Shown: positions 1 through 10,305, counted from the stretch's first letter. The stretch is 64,000 nucleotides of DNA from Lacipirellulaceae bacterium (GCA_040218535.1 JAVJRG010000010.1:62001-126000); one strand, 5' to 3'. Translations and numbers: made by a program. Notes: generated by a model from the sequence alone, not told the origin.

Positions 1-997
1 CCGTCACCTCGTCCAAGAATCTTCCCTGCAGCGACTCGTACAACTCCGCCCCGCGTTGGCGGCCGAGTTCGAAGAGCTCCGCCGTCATGTCGATGTTGTC
101 GAGCGTCCAACTGGGGTCTTCCAGTGGGAAGTCGATCTGTTGGTAGCGGTCGCCCAACACAATATGCAATGGCAGTTGCGCACCTTGCACTTGGGAGACG
201 CTCATCACGTTGGCGATGTGACGGCTCCAGAAAAGCATCCCGGCGTCGCCCTCGGGCGGGGCGAGTGAGTAGGTCGCTTGGCCAGTGCCGATCGAAAGCA
301 TAGAAACGTCATTTAGGTCGAACGGACGATCCTCCGTGCGGCAGCACTGCTCGGTGACACGGACGGCTTCGGCCAGGGCAACGACCCCTGGATCAATCGC
401 CCAGATACCGCCGTCCACATAGTCGTTCCCGTCGGGCATCCGCTTATGTGGAAAATAGGTTGGTGCGGCTGACGAAGCGACAATCACATCGACCAATCGC
501 CAATCAAATGTCGGCGTCTCAATAGGCAAATGGGGCGTCCGCAGCACGGCTGTCATCCCGTCGGTTAAGTTGACCGTGGGCACAATCAGCCGACAACGTT
601 TTGCGTCGCGGAGTGTCCGATCGCCAAACCCTTCTTCCAAAGCGGCAGTCAAACTATGCGGGCAATATCGCGACTGAAAGAACGCATCGGGATCTTGCCC
701 GCGCCGCTTGCCAAGGCGTCGCACTAGTGGATAAACCATCCGCAATTTGTTTCGTGGTGCGTACGGGTCGCGGGGATGAAAAATCCGCGCCGCGTGTTCT
801 TCGTAGAACTCGCGAATCTGCGTCATCGTTAGCCCGGCACAGATGGCCGAAGCCGTGATCGAGCCAGTCGAAGTGCCGGCTACAAGATCGAAGTAAGCAC
901 ACAACGGCTCGTCGGACCGCCGCTCGAACTCCTCTAGCAGTCCGATCCCAAAGGCTCCGCGCAGGCCTCCGCCAGCCAAGCACAAGATGCGAAACAA
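1..997 (-). CDS. Patatin-like phospholipase family protein, 3' end cut off by the window edge
   Basis: Reading from 997 downward, the frame is open to the left edge, so the C-terminus lies outside. The start is probably TTG at 997 (residues LFRILCLAGGGLRG); the only in-frame stop nearby, TAA, lies just upstream and there is no ATG. Patatin signatures are visible: the oxyanion glycine motif GGGLRG near residue 10, the nucleophile elbow GTSTG near residue 38 and the catalytic Asp in DGG further on. The family hydrolyses acyl esters of lipids with a Ser-Asp dyad. Patatins of this length are normally cytoplasmic or peripheral membrane proteins. The substrate cannot be told from sequence. Family call is confident; start and 3' end are not. 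Confidence 0.85.
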   Translation of the reverse strand, partial: MFRILCLAGGGLRGAFGIGLLEEFERRSDEPLCAYFDLVAGTSTGSITASAICAGLTMTQIREFYEEHAARIFHPRDPYAPRNKLRMVYPLVRRLGKRRGQDPDAFFQSRYCPHSLTAALEEGFGDRTLRDAKRCRLIVPTVNLTDGMTAVLRTPHLPIETPTFDWRLVDVIVASSAAPTYFPHKRMPDGNDYVDGGIWAIDPGVVALAEAVRVTEQCCRTEDRPFDLNDVSMLSIGTGQATYSLAPPEGDAGMLFWSRHIANVMSVSQVQGAQLPLHIVLGDRYQQIDFPLEDPSWTLDNIDMTAELFELGRQRGAELYESLQGRFLDEVT

Positions 998-1045
998 AGT
1001 CAGCCCCCGATTGGTCTCCGATACTTAGCACATCTCTATTTGAGT

Positions 1046-1117
1046 GAGCCGCAGGGCGTTAGCCCGCGGGTTGAATCCGAGAAATAATGCGACCCGAGAG
1101 CTAACGCTTCTCGGCTC
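1046..1117. repeat. Palindromic intergenic repeat, GCGTTAGC family, copy 1
   Basis: Arms 1046-1072 and 1091-1117 form an imperfect inverted repeat sharing GAGCCG, GCGTTAGC and CGGGT. Related elements occur at 42998-43056 and 48336-48392. It lies between the patatin gene and the end of the next minus-strand gene, so it could also act as a transcript-end hairpin. Confidence 0.7.
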
Positions 1118-1125
1118 AAGGCCAT

Positions 1126-3129
1126 TCAGCGAATCTTGCTCGTCCCCGCCGCGGGAATCGCGCCCGCTCGTGCTTGGCCGTTGCGTTTGCTCAGCACGGC
1201 ACCGGCGACGAACCAGCCATCTTCGTCACTGCGAACGACGGTCCCGCCGGGGCTAAAGTAGCGGCGGACGGACTCGAAGCTGGGGAGATTGCGACCGTCG
1301 ATTTTTTGTTTGCGGAGGATTCCCTCGTCCTCGTCCTCGGGGGGTGTAAGCATACGGTTGAGCACGCGGCCCAGCAGGGTCTTCGAACGCGGCATCGCTC
1401 CTTGTCGAAGCAGTTCGTAGGTCGGGCGATAAGTCTCAGCAGTACGTACGAAGCAGCGTGCACAGACAGGACCGGCCATCAGTTGCTTCATCGCGCGATC
1501 AACTTCGTTGTAGTCACCGGCTCCTGCGAGAGTCTCCGCTTGCGGCTTAGTCGTTAATACTTTTTGCAAAAAATCCATATGCGAGGCAATCATCAACTTG
1601 CCGTCAGCCACACAAACGGCCGATGCTTGGGAAATACTACCGGCAGCGGGTGCTGCGGCGGGGGCCGGTTCCGCAGGAGCCAGTGGATCGAACTCACCGA
1701 TCTCGATGGCTTCGTACTCGTCTTCGGGCTCCATGATCTCCCAGACTTGGCGACCTTCGAGCGTGCGAAGGTGGGCATCGGGATCGGCTTCCATGAACTT
1801 CTTCACTGCCTTGGCAACGGCAGCTTGGTCTTTTACATCAATGGAAAACAGAAACCGCTCGCTGTCGGTCTGGATTGGCAGTTGATAGTCGGTAATTAGC
1901 GTCAGACGCTGCCCCAGGTGCTTGATGAACTCATCTCGAACTTTCACCCGAGGGCCATAAGGATCTTCCTCCAGTCCTTTGATCATGCTCTTGAATGCAT
2001 CGTCATAGCCGGCAATGGCATCGAAAAGCGTGTCGAAATTGTCGAACGCTTTCTTGAGGTCCACGTTAAATGTCCGATAACTGGCGAGCTGACGGGGGAT
2101 TGCATTCTCAGGTTGCAACTTACCACCGTTGGGGAAGCTCATCATGCGCATCGCTAAATCGTACTTCTCTTGCCCTCCTTGAGTCGGAGGTGCGTAAACA
2201 GCCGTGCGGTGAAGAAGCTCGTAATCGCCGCGAACGGCCAGATTAACGTATCCCCCAGCCCCTTGAATCGCTTCGAAGCCCTGCTCAGTGAGAATTTTGA
2301 GGTAGTCCTTACCGCGACGCTTTTTCCCGGATGACAGAGAACGGACGGCACGTGCATAGCCAAAGGGATCGATGAACCAACGCAGCTCAGGCGCTAAGTC
2401 GCCAGCTTCCTTCTCACAACGCTGCATCGTTTGCTGGTAAGGCACAACCGTGGCAAGGCTTGCGCTCTGCGTTTTCGTGAGACGAGAGATGATCTCAGCG
2501 GACTCCGCCTTGCTGTCGGTACCACAGAGGATGCCTTCGTGCATAAAAAAGACGGCTTCTCGCGACTTGCCCTTGGCTCGTGCGTTGGGAACGTTGTAGA
2601 CCGTCAGATCTACACCGCCAGCCTTAGCCATTTTCTTCGTCGCTTTACGAGCGGTTAAGTCTGCGTCAATCTTTGCGAGCAAGTCGCTCGCCTCGGCTTC
2701 GTTCCCAGTGACATCAACCGTCACCACCAGAGCTGCACGCTGCTTAGGGCGTTCGACCATGCCAAGACCGACTTCACCCGACGCGACGCCCATCAGATCG
2801 CTAAGCTCGAGACCTAGTTTTTCACGAACGCCAGAAAGTTGGCGTCGCAGTTGGCCTTTCATATCTTCGACGAAGGGCTTCATCGCGTCGTCTTTGACAA
2901 GCTGGCCAAGCTGCGTTTGGTTCCAATGCTCAGCGAGCGTCTGCATGTCAGCGATCGACGCAAACCCACGCGTATTGGCTGACATTAACGTGTCCGCAGG
3001 AACTACCGCCAGCAGTTGCGTGCCAGACGCGAGAAGGACAACCGTCGCCACAACGGTACGAAGCGTGCAACTTAAAAGTGAATTAGCCAAAGTCTCGTTC
3101 CTACCTGTCGGGACCGCCAAGGCAGCCAT
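1126..3129 (-). CDS. Exported protein of unknown function (667 aa)
   Basis: I do not recognise a characterised family. It resembles large planctomycete secreted proteins sometimes grouped with DUF3352-like sequences. The N-terminus has a hydrophobic stretch (about residues 22-42, TVVATVVLLASGTQLLAVV) consistent with a signal peptide. The body is mixed alpha/beta with no obvious catalytic motif. Near residues 480-495 there is a low-complexity Ala/Pro linker (PLAPAEPAPAAAPAAG). ATG at 3129 gives 13 residues before the hydrophobic segment. A TTG at 3090, preceded by AGGAACGAG, would give a more compact signal peptide and is a real alternative. It stands alone on the minus strand. Location outside the cytoplasm is inferred from the signal peptide only. 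Confidence 0.75.
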   Translation of the reverse strand: MAALAVPTGRNETLANSLLSCTLRTVVATVVLLASGTQLLAVVPADTLMSANTRGFASIADMQTLAEHWNQTQLGQLVKDDAMKPFVEDMKGQLRRQLSGVREKLGLELSDLMGVASGEVGLGMVERPKQRAALVVTVDVTGNEAEASDLLAKIDADLTARKATKKMAKAGGVDLTVYNVPNARAKGKSREAVFFMHEGILCGTDSKAESAEIISRLTKTQSASLATVVPYQQTMQRCEKEAGDLAPELRWFIDPFGYARAVRSLSSGKKRRGKDYLKILTEQGFEAIQGAGGYVNLAVRGDYELLHRTAVYAPPTQGGQEKYDLAMRMMSFPNGGKLQPENAIPRQLASYRTFNVDLKKAFDNFDTLFDAIAGYDDAFKSMIKGLEEDPYGPRVKVRDEFIKHLGQRLTLITDYQLPIQTDSERFLFSIDVKDQAAVAKAVKKFMEADPDAHLRTLEGRQVWEIMEPEDEYEAIEIGEFDPLAPAEPAPAAAPAAGSISQASAVCVADGKLMIASHMDFLQKVLTTKPQAETLAGAGDYNEVDRAMKQLMAGPVCARCFVRTAETYRPTYELLRQGAMPRSKTLLGRVLNRMLTPPEDEDEGILRKQKIDGRNLPSFESVRRYFSPGGTVVRSDEDGWFVAGAVLSKRNGQARAGAIPAAGTSKIR

Positions 3130-3386
3130 CTGGGGAGATCACAAATGCGCAAGCGCGATGCTTCAAATCGTTGGGACTGTAGTAATTCTTCGGCATGCTG
3201 GCAAGGTTTATCTCTTTTGACCCGCTAACCCAGATAGAGCTTACCCAATGACGGGAATAGGTCCCATCGACACAACCTGGAGTTTTGTGAACTTGGGTAG
3301 TTTATATCACCCTGAAAGAGAAAACTACGGTTTTCCACCGTCAATGTAACTCGTGTTTCACCTTCTGAGTCGCTGCTATCGCCAGT

Positions 3387-5087
3387 TCAACTCACGATAT
3401 CGCGTCTGCGTGCGAGATAGTCCCAAACGACGTAGCGGTCGAGATCGTTGCCCGCCGTGAAAAAAACTCGCCCTTCGGTCGACTCGGCCAGCCGGTAGGC
3501 AAACCGAACGTCTTCCTCCGTCTGCGACCAACTTGGTAGCAGAAACAGATTGATCGTGATGTCCTCCCGCTTGCAGAGTTGCCCCTCGCGCATGGTGGCG
3601 GATTCAGTTCGCGGGTCGGGCGGGTAGAGGAGGTAGAGCATCTCCTCCTCAAAGTGCGCCGTCGGCAACCCGTCAGTAATCAAGACGATCTGCCGGTTGG
3701 GGGTGTCCTGTTGGGCTAGCATCTGCCGTGCCACCGCCAAACCGTGCTGCACGTTCGTGAAGTGCGGCGGCACTTGATACTCGCTAACGTCGTCGCGACT
3801 CATGTCGGCTTTTAAGCGCACGACCGGATCGTGGACCGTCACGGGTTTGGGCATAAGCTCGATGACTTTGCCGCGTTCGACCCTTTTGGCGAAGCTGTAC
3901 ATTTCGATGAACTGCAAGAAGTCGCCCGGGTACTCGCTACGGATGAGCCCCTCAAGTGCGAGTGCCATTCGTTTCACGTTGATGTATTGCCCGTCGTATC
4001 GCATCGAGCCGCTCATATCCATCACGACGCAGGTGGCACACTTCGGCGAGTTACGCGTCAAATGAATCTGTAGGTCGTCCTGCCCCAAACGCACAGGCAA
4101 TCCGGGCCCCTGCCGAATTAAGGCATTCGTGAAAGAGCCGGGGATGTCGAGGTTGGTGACTGAGTCACCGAACTCGTATTCTTTCGTTCGTTCGATCTCC
4201 ACTGCCCCCTCGCCGACCGTCGGCCCTTGATGCCTACCCGTGCGCGAGGCTTGAAGCTCGCTGAACAGTCGCTCAAGTAGCTTTCCCTGAAATAATCGAT
4301 AAGCTTTCGGAGTGAGCTGAAAGTTCCCGCCTTTCTGCTGAAGGCCCTGCTGCTCTGCCATTTCACGCAGGTAGTCTTGCACCTGTTGCTGCAACGCACT
4401 CAGTTGATCGATGTCACCCGGCTCAGCGAACTCAGCGAGCGCGTCCATGTCGATGAGCCCAATCTGGGCCGTTTCTGCCGCTTCCTCAAGCTGCTTGATC
4501 AACTCATCAATCTGTTGAAGTTCCTCTAGAATCTCAAGTGCTTGCGGAACGGTCAGCGACTCGCGACCCGTGAATTCGTAATTAGCCGCCAAGTGTTCGA
4601 CTTGGTACTTTTCGCCAAGCGTTTCAATCAGCCCCACAAGCGCACGAGCCAGCGGCGATTGGTCGTCACCGGTCGCGTACCACAGGCGTTCCAAGTCACG
4701 AATCTGCTCGTGCTTTACCGCTTGCTCGAAACGTTCGCGATGCTGCTTGGGGGGTTGGACTTTGCTCGCACGCTCGCTGAAGGTTTTCGCTGCTTTCTTG
4801 CGAACTTTGCGAGTTTCGTATTTCTCGAGAATCTTCCGTTTCCGTTCCCGCAGCATCGCCAGCAACGCATCAATGCTGGGCCCCAGCCCCTGAATTTGAC
4901 TAGGGTCAATACGTACTGCCCTAGCGAGTTCTTCTTCAGTCAGTTCGCGTCGCTCGCCAAACATGAGCATGTGCTCAAACGCCGAGGACACCATGTCGGG
5001 CGGGGGTTGCGTGGGGCTGGGGAAGCGCTGGGGGTCGTATCGCTGGTAGGTGTGGATCACCCCACCCAGGGATTTACGGTCTGCCAT
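3387..5087 (-). CDS. VWA-domain protein (566 aa), CoxE/BatA-like
   Basis: The C-terminal third is a von Willebrand factor A domain. MIDAS motif DMSGS is at residues 357-361 (DxSxS complete) and the second metal loop TDG is at 471-473. The N-terminal 300 residues are helical and charged (many Glu, Gln, Lys), with no signal peptide or membrane segment, so a cytoplasmic protein is likely. Such proteins often act as metal-dependent adaptors next to a MoxR-type AAA+ ATPase, but none is adjacent here. It starts with ATG at 5087. The C-terminus ends with YVVWDYLARRRDIVS. Partner and function are unknown. Confidence 0.85.
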   Translation of the reverse strand: MADRKSLGGVIHTYQRYDPQRFPSPTQPPPDMVSSAFEHMLMFGERRELTEEELARAVRIDPSQIQGLGPSIDALLAMLRERKRKILEKYETRKVRKKAAKTFSERASKVQPPKQHRERFEQAVKHEQIRDLERLWYATGDDQSPLARALVGLIETLGEKYQVEHLAANYEFTGRESLTVPQALEILEELQQIDELIKQLEEAAETAQIGLIDMDALAEFAEPGDIDQLSALQQQVQDYLREMAEQQGLQQKGGNFQLTPKAYRLFQGKLLERLFSELQASRTGRHQGPTVGEGAVEIERTKEYEFGDSVTNLDIPGSFTNALIRQGPGLPVRLGQDDLQIHLTRNSPKCATCVVMDMSGSMRYDGQYINVKRMALALEGLIRSEYPGDFLQFIEMYSFAKRVERGKVIELMPKPVTVHDPVVRLKADMSRDDVSEYQVPPHFTNVQHGLAVARQMLAQQDTPNRQIVLITDGLPTAHFEEEMLYLLYPPDPRTESATMREGQLCKREDITINLFLLPSWSQTEEDVRFAYRLAESTEGRVFFTAGNDLDRYVVWDYLARRRDIVS

Positions 5088-5204
5088 CGTTGATCTACCC
5101 GGTGAAAGTCGGCCGCCTCTCGATGCTTACGAACTCATGCATCGTAGAGACCGCGACCTTCGAGGGCAAATCAACTGAGGCCCTACACTCCGCCGCGCAA
5201 GCAC

Positions 5205-6155
5205 CTAGAACCGCTGCAGGATCTCATTCACGTGCCACTTGAACATTGTCACGTGGCCCGCCTTGGGATCAATGTGCAGTTCGCTCCCAGGCAATTGCGA
5301 GTGAAAGTAGCGTGCCATCGAAGGTGTCACGATACGGTCACAGCCTCCTTGCCAGATGGAGATCGACACATTGCTGGCTTCGCAGACTTGAAAGCCCCAG
5401 CAGCTTCCCAGCAAGGTGATGTCTCGCTGTAAGCCTCGAGTGCCACAGATCGTGGCCTCACGAAGGTTCGCCACGAGTCGCTTGTAGAGTTTCGGATTAC
5501 AGTAGACAAGCTTACGGTCGGCAGCGGTCCAGCTTTTCGTGACACGCTCAACCACCTTATCAGGACGCTTATCCATGCGACGGTCAATCAGGTTAAGACC
5601 GAGCCGCCCCAAGCGGGGACGCTTTCGAATCAGCGCGATCATGTCGTCCGAATTCCCTTTCACGACAGGGGCGCCCGGGGGTGTGTGGCCTGATACGAGC
5701 GCGAGATGGGTTACGCGTTCGGGCATCGCCCTTGCCACCGCCAATCCGTAGGGGGCACCGCCAGAAAGTGCAATTATCCCAAACGGTGCTCCTTCAAGCC
5801 CCATGCCAGTGAGCAGACCATCAATATCGCAGGGCCAATCCGTAATGCGGCGGTTTCCGTAGAAAGTCGATCTGCCAAGGCCCGGTCGATTGATTGAAAT
5901 GAGCCGAATATTCGACTCTTCGAGTTCCTCGTCAATGAGACCTACTTCGAGATGCGATCCCGGCGTGCCGTGAAAATACAGTACGAGATTGCCGGTCGGT
6001 TTGCCGTACTCCGCGTAGTGGATGTACCGCCCGTTGGGCAGGCGCACTCTTTTGCCCGGATGGAAATCGAGCTCGGCGTTCGCGCTAGTCGCGAAAAGTG
6101 CGAGAAAACTGATCGCCACAAAAAGGGACGAGCAGCGACGAAGGAAAGAGTTCAC
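5205..6155 (-). CDS. Exported alpha/beta-hydrolase fold protein (316 aa)
   Basis: Residues 1-27 form a signal peptide ending ATSANA. The hydrolase fold is shown by the oxyanion motif HGTPGS (62-67), the nucleophile elbow IALSGGAP with Ser131, an acid in GCDRIVTP and the terminal His in AGHVTMF. The Ser-Asp-His order fits the family. Start is GTG at 6155 with no strong ribosome-binding site. Substrate is unknown: esterase, lipase or haloalkane-type chemistry cannot be told apart by eye, though the exported location favours an ester or lactone in the periplasm. It lies between a VWA gene and a PEP-CTERM gene with no sign of coupling. Confidence 0.85.
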   Translation of the reverse strand: MNSFLRRCSSLFVAISFLALFATSANAELDFHPGKRVRLPNGRYIHYAEYGKPTGNLVLYFHGTPGSHLEVGLIDEELEESNIRLISINRPGLGRSTFYGNRRITDWPCDIDGLLTGMGLEGAPFGIIALSGGAPYGLAVARAMPERVTHLALVSGHTPPGAPVVKGNSDDMIALIRKRPRLGRLGLNLIDRRMDKRPDKVVERVTKSWTAADRKLVYCNPKLYKRLVANLREATICGTRGLQRDITLLGSCWGFQVCEASNVSISIWQGGCDRIVTPSMARYFHSQLPGSELHIDPKAGHVTMFKWHVNEILQRF

Positions 6156-6256
6156 GGAATTTCACTTTCGACTAAGTACAGAATGGCATTATCCGAGACT
6201 CTACGAGTATAAGTCGTCCGGGTGGCCTATGCGAAAATGAATAACAGGGGGACGCA

Positions 6257-8107
6257 TCAATTATTCCGATTATGATGCTCACACGGGCGTTGCAAAGCCT
6301 TTAGGTATGCGACAATGAAAACTAGCCAGACTGTGCTTGGCTCTGGCACGTTTGAGACTTGGCTTGAACTGCCTTCGAACGTTTGCTGCCACACCAAGTA
6401 ATCTAGTCCGTCGACGTCGTCATCCTCGTCGGCGTCACCCTGCAGGCCCGTGTCGGTTCCGTAATTGGCTTGCCACAGCATCAGGTCGTCGCCGTCTACT
6501 GCTCCACTTTCATTGAAATCTGCAGGCGAGAAGTCGATCGGACTTTCATAGACAAACAAGCCGAATCCGCCACTGGCGAACTCCGCCTGAAAAACGAGAT
6601 CGCCTGCATCGTTTAGCGGGCGGGTACCGAGTGCTTTACCTCCGGAAAGACTCAAAGACTTAATGGTTTCACCACCAATCACATCGCCAGTACGTGCGAT
6701 CAGTTCTGAGGAACCATTGGAATGGAACACCCAAATTCCTTGAGTGTCGTCCAAAGTGACACCACCAGGCCCAACTTCCAGAGTAGCCGACAGGGCAAGC
6801 TGCCCGGCATCATTAAAGGTCAAGTCCGTGAAGCTGTCGAAGTTGGCCCCAGAAATCTCAGGCACTCCGCTACTACCAACACGGGCGACTAACTCGCTCG
6901 ACCCAGAAGAGCCTTCCAAACGCCAAATCCCTTGGTTGTTGGTCGAGTCAACACCTCCGCTTCCGGCCATCAACTCAGCTTGAACAATCACGTGCCCTAA
7001 ATCGTTCAATTGCGGTAGCTGGAACCCTGCAAAACTCGCTCCCGAGATTCCTGGTACATTGCCGCTCCCTTCTCTCGCGAGCAGTTCGGTAGCGCCTCCC
7101 GTATGTAGCCAGATCCCGCCATCGTTGGTTGTGTTGATAGTCCCGGAGTGTCGAAGCGTCGCACCAAAAGAAACATCACCATTGGCATTGATACTTGAAC
7201 CACTGAATGCTTCGAATTGAGCCCCTGACACTCCAGCAACTGAGGATACCTCTTGTCGGGCGATCAACATTCCACCGCTTGAATCGTAAGTCCATATTCC
7301 CAAGCGATTCGAAACGGTGACACCCGGCGAGCCGTCACTAAGTAAGTTGAGGGAAGACACTTCGCCTAGCGTATTTATGCTTTGCGGACTGAATGTGAGA
7401 AAGGTTGCTTGCGCCGCTCCAGGAACGGGAGTCGTCCCCGAACGGGCGAGTAAGACAGAGCCACTTGGCAAGCCATAAGACCACAAACCTCGATTGTTGT
7501 CACTATTGACTGTCGGGCTAAGTGCTAGTTGAGAGGGAGTCGCCGCCACACTACCGCCGAACACAGGCGAGCCCAATGAGGTGAAACTCGATCCAGGTAC
7601 GCCGACAGCAGAAGAACCTGTCTGCGCCAACAGTGAAGAACTCGTTCCAAGCCTCCAAAGACCGTCACGGTTGCTACTCGTGATCCCTCCGACTCCTGTA
7701 CGAAGCTTTGCCTGCAGTAAAATGTCGCCTGAGTTCGACAAGGAAAAGGATTGGAGTTGGTCAAACTGTGCAGTGGCGATTTCAGGGACGCCCCCCACTC
7801 CCTCTCGCACGAGTGTTGTTACTGCTAGGTCATCTACCGACCAGAGTCCTGTGTCGTTGGACGCATCAACTGCCCCGACTCCTTGCTGCAAGTCAGCCAG
7901 AAACGCAATCCTGCCGTCCGAATTGATCACAGGATCAGAAAAGCTAGCGAATTGCGCTGCACCAGAAGCGACGTCTCCTGTTTGCGCTACTAGCGTTGGA
8001 TTCGCATGGCAAAGCGGACTTGTTAGGAGAGCAACAGAAACAATGGCTAGAATTCTAAGAATTGGGAGCGAGAAACTCTTTAGACCCAGCGACCAATGCG
8101 AACGCAT
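6257..8107 (-). CDS. PEP-CTERM exported protein: eight ~58-aa repeats, dockerin-like segment, sorting signal (616 aa)
   Basis: After a signal peptide (about residues 1-36, ending LCHA) come about eight tandem units of roughly 58 residues. Each starts like LLARSGTTPVPG, continues with a pattern like SINxxGxVxF and ends with NxGIW or NRDGLW. This matches proteins annotated as DUF7453 or choice-of-anchor and probably folds as a beta-propeller (inference). Residues about 527-578 hold two dockerin-type calcium loops (DFNESGAVDGDDLMLW and DADEDDDVDGLDYLVW). The C-terminus from 587 is VPEPST, a hydrophobic segment, then a basic tail: a PEP-CTERM signal handled by exosortase. Exported and probably envelope-anchored or released. 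Confidence 0.85.
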   Translation of the reverse strand: MRSHWSLGLKSFSLPILRILAIVSVALLTSPLCHANPTLVAQTGDVASGAAQFASFSDPVINSDGRIAFLADLQQGVGAVDASNDTGLWSVDDLAVTTLVREGVGGVPEIATAQFDQLQSFSLSNSGDILLQAKLRTGVGGITSSNRDGLWRLGTSSSLLAQTGSSAVGVPGSSFTSLGSPVFGGSVAATPSQLALSPTVNSDNNRGLWSYGLPSGSVLLARSGTTPVPGAAQATFLTFSPQSINTLGEVSSLNLLSDGSPGVTVSNRLGIWTYDSSGGMLIARQEVSSVAGVSGAQFEAFSGSSINANGDVSFGATLRHSGTINTTNDGGIWLHTGGATELLAREGSGNVPGISGASFAGFQLPQLNDLGHVIVQAELMAGSGGVDSTNNQGIWRLEGSSGSSELVARVGSSGVPEISGANFDSFTDLTFNDAGQLALSATLEVGPGGVTLDDTQGIWVFHSNGSSELIARTGDVIGGETIKSLSLSGGKALGTRPLNDAGDLVFQAEFASGGFGLFVYESPIDFSPADFNESGAVDGDDLMLWQANYGTDTGLQGDADEDDDVDGLDYLVWQQTFEGSSSQVSNVPEPSTVWLVFIVAYLKALQRPCEHHNRNN

Positions 8108-8229
8108 ACTGCCCTCTTAGCAAGCAACCTGATGGAACACAATTCCATCAAGGTAGTCAGCGGGTGGAGCAAGAGCAAATTTATTTCTTGCAACCATCTG
8201 AGTCAGAGAAATGAGCACAGCGAAACGAG

Positions 8230-10305
8230 CTATTCGGACTCCAATGAGTCCCCAGTCTCATCCTGTAACCCCTTTGCCCGCTGCAAGTTGCCTGCATATT
8301 GCAGTGAGTCCTTGTCAGTCTCTTTGAGAAGGGTAATCGCCTTCTCAACTTGGCCGAGTTGCTCGTAGGTTCTAGCCAAGTTGTAGTTGAGGGCCTGAAT
8401 GCGTGTCGACTCGAGATTCTCTCGATCGACGGCGTCAAACCAGAATTGCGCCGTTTCAAATCGACCAAGGTCATAAGAAAGTTGGCCCAGCCAAAGGCTG
8501 GCCAGTGCCTTCATGCGAGCGGAGACCTCTCGAGTCTCCTTTGGCATCGAACTGAGGGCCTTATCGGTAGGACGGACACGGGCACTCGTGTAGAGCTTGA
8601 TCGCTTCTCGATGTCCGTCACGGGGTTCCGTCAGGACGTTGGCACGGTCACTAGCCAAGGGAGGCTTCTCACCCTGAAAGTGCATCGCTCGGGCCTTCCA
8701 CAACATTGGCTCTTTCAGGAACGGACTATAAGCTGCCACAGCTTTGCGGCGCTTCGAGATTTTGATCTTCTGCTCTTCGAGCATCGACAGCAGTGGCCAA
8801 CTCCAGAGACTCACTGGCCCTACCGCTGCATCATCTTCGAGCTGGTTTCTCAAACCGTCCACATCAGCAAACAGGCGGACGATCTGTTCGCCTTCAAGCT
8901 CGTTTTCAAGTAACTCGGTACTTCGAGACAACTGAAAGAGCGAAGCGGAAATCGAAAGCGACACTTGTCTTAGTTCATCAGCTCCCACACGGTATCCGTT
9001 GCCTTCCTCCTCCGATTTAACTGACGCGTTCAATAGTTCTGGTGAAGCCAGAACTTGAGACAGCGTCAAGGTGCTACCGTCGCCTTTTGCGACCAACGGC
9101 AGTCCTAATTGCGCGTCAAACAGATACAGTTCACCTTCGATCAGTGCCGCTGGAAGCCAAAAAGCGACAGACGTTTTTTCTCCAACGGAAAGCATGACGA
9201 CAGCGACTTGTTGTTGCCGACAAAGCTCAGCAAACACCCAGGCACGATCTTCTACTGTTCCGCGTCCATAAACGACGGCTTGCCAAGGGTGATGAATATC
9301 AACGGCTTGCTCTGGTGGAACGGCCCATACGTTTCTGATAGTCCAATCGAAGAGCGCCGTCGCCACTTCGAGATCCGTAACCGCATTCCCCCTTGCCCAA
9401 TCTGAGATGTCACGCATCCAAACGGCCTGTTGCAAGAGTCGACTATCACCCTGGGTAACTCGCTTTGAGCTTAGGCTTTCCTCTGTGAAGAACTCTTTGA
9501 TCGATTCAGCCTGGCGAAGGTCCTCGGGCAACGTCGCAAGCAACTCAGTAGGAGACCAGTTCGAATTCTGATCAGCCCGATTCCTCAACCAGCGTGTTGC
9601 CGTGTCCGACAGGAAATCAAGTTCCTTCTGATCCGGAGTTGGCATCCAATTGGTTGCCGGCTCGCGGTTTCTCAAGTAATTGCTAACCGCAGACCTGTTT
9701 GCTTGGGCCCGGCGGTTCGAAAACCGCCAGACTTCGATTCTCTCAGGCGTACTTGTGGCCTGGTTGAGCCCGACATCAAGAATCAAAGCGTTGTCTGGGT
9801 TCCGCTCATCAAGACGCCGCACTTTCAAGGACAATGCTTTGAGGACGGCCATACCTCGCTCAGCGCTTTCCGCCTTGTCCTCGGTATCTAAGTCGACGGT
9901 GTACAGTCGGACGATGTCGCCCTTTTTGACGCCGGCATCTCGGAAGTTCGCATTGTTCAGGGGGACTTGTAGGTAGGTCGCGCCGGCACCCTCATTCACC
10001 ACCGAAACCATGGCGAGAATCTCTTTGCCATCCGCACTGTTGGTGGCGTCCAGGATTTTTTCTTCCCGCACTAATACCGTGTCGTTGCGACTTGCCAGAT
10101 CATTCAGTGTAAATGCAAAATTATCGACGAGGACTTTCGACTGCGAGCTATTGCCGCTGCGTTGCGACCGCACGCCTGAACGCTTGACGCTGCTGGAAGA
10201 TTTTTCGCGACAGCCGTTCATAAGCGTGACGCTCAAAACGACAAGCAACCAAACAGATGGTGATTGACCTCGCAACTTTCTAGATTCGATGGAACGAAGG
10301 CTCAC
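8230..10305 (-). CDS. Lipoprotein with degenerate transglutaminase-like domain and C-terminal TPRs (691 aa)
   Basis: The N-terminus is hydrophobic (17-30) followed by NGC, a likely lipobox, so a membrane lipoprotein is inferred. Residues about 305-400 look like a transglutaminase core, but the usual Cys is Val351 (GTVEDR, 349-354) and no His precedes the acidic FDAQL near 396, so it is probably not catalytic. The C-terminal 120 residues have TPR-like helices ([19 protein letters not shown]). Start is GTG at 10305, overlapping the kdsA stop as GTGA with GAGGAGG upstream, so translation is coupled to kdsA. Role unknown; an envelope scaffold is possible. Confidence 0.8.
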   Translation of the reverse strand: MSLRSIESRKLRGQSPSVWLLVVLSVTLMNGCREKSSSSVKRSGVRSQRSGNSSQSKVLVDNFAFTLNDLASRNDTVLVREEKILDATNSADGKEILAMVSVVNEGAGATYLQVPLNNANFRDAGVKKGDIVRLYTVDLDTEDKAESAERGMAVLKALSLKVRRLDERNPDNALILDVGLNQATSTPERIEVWRFSNRRAQANRSAVSNYLRNREPATNWMPTPDQKELDFLSDTATRWLRNRADQNSNWSPTELLATLPEDLRQAESIKEFFTEESLSSKRVTQGDSRLLQQAVWMRDISDWARGNAVTDLEVATALFDWTIRNVWAVPPEQAVDIHHPWQAVVYGRGTVEDRAWVFAELCRQQQVAVVMLSVGEKTSVAFWLPAALIEGELYLFDAQLGLPLVAKGDGSTLTLSQVLASPELLNASVKSEEEGNGYRVGADELRQVSLSISASLFQLSRSTELLENELEGEQIVRLFADVDGLRNQLEDDAAVGPVSLWSWPLLSMLEEQKIKISKRRKAVAAYSPFLKEPMLWKARAMHFQGEKPPLASDRANVLTEPRDGHREAIKLYTSARVRPTDKALSSMPKETREVSARMKALASLWLGQLSYDLGRFETAQFWFDAVDRENLESTRIQALNYNLARTYEQLGQVEKAITLLKETDKDSLQYAGNLQRAKGLQDETGDSLESE

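Noticed and set aside
654-1031. Minus-strand open frame of 125 codons
   Set aside because: It is a shadow of the patatin-like gene, which reads GGGLRG and GTSTG in another frame.
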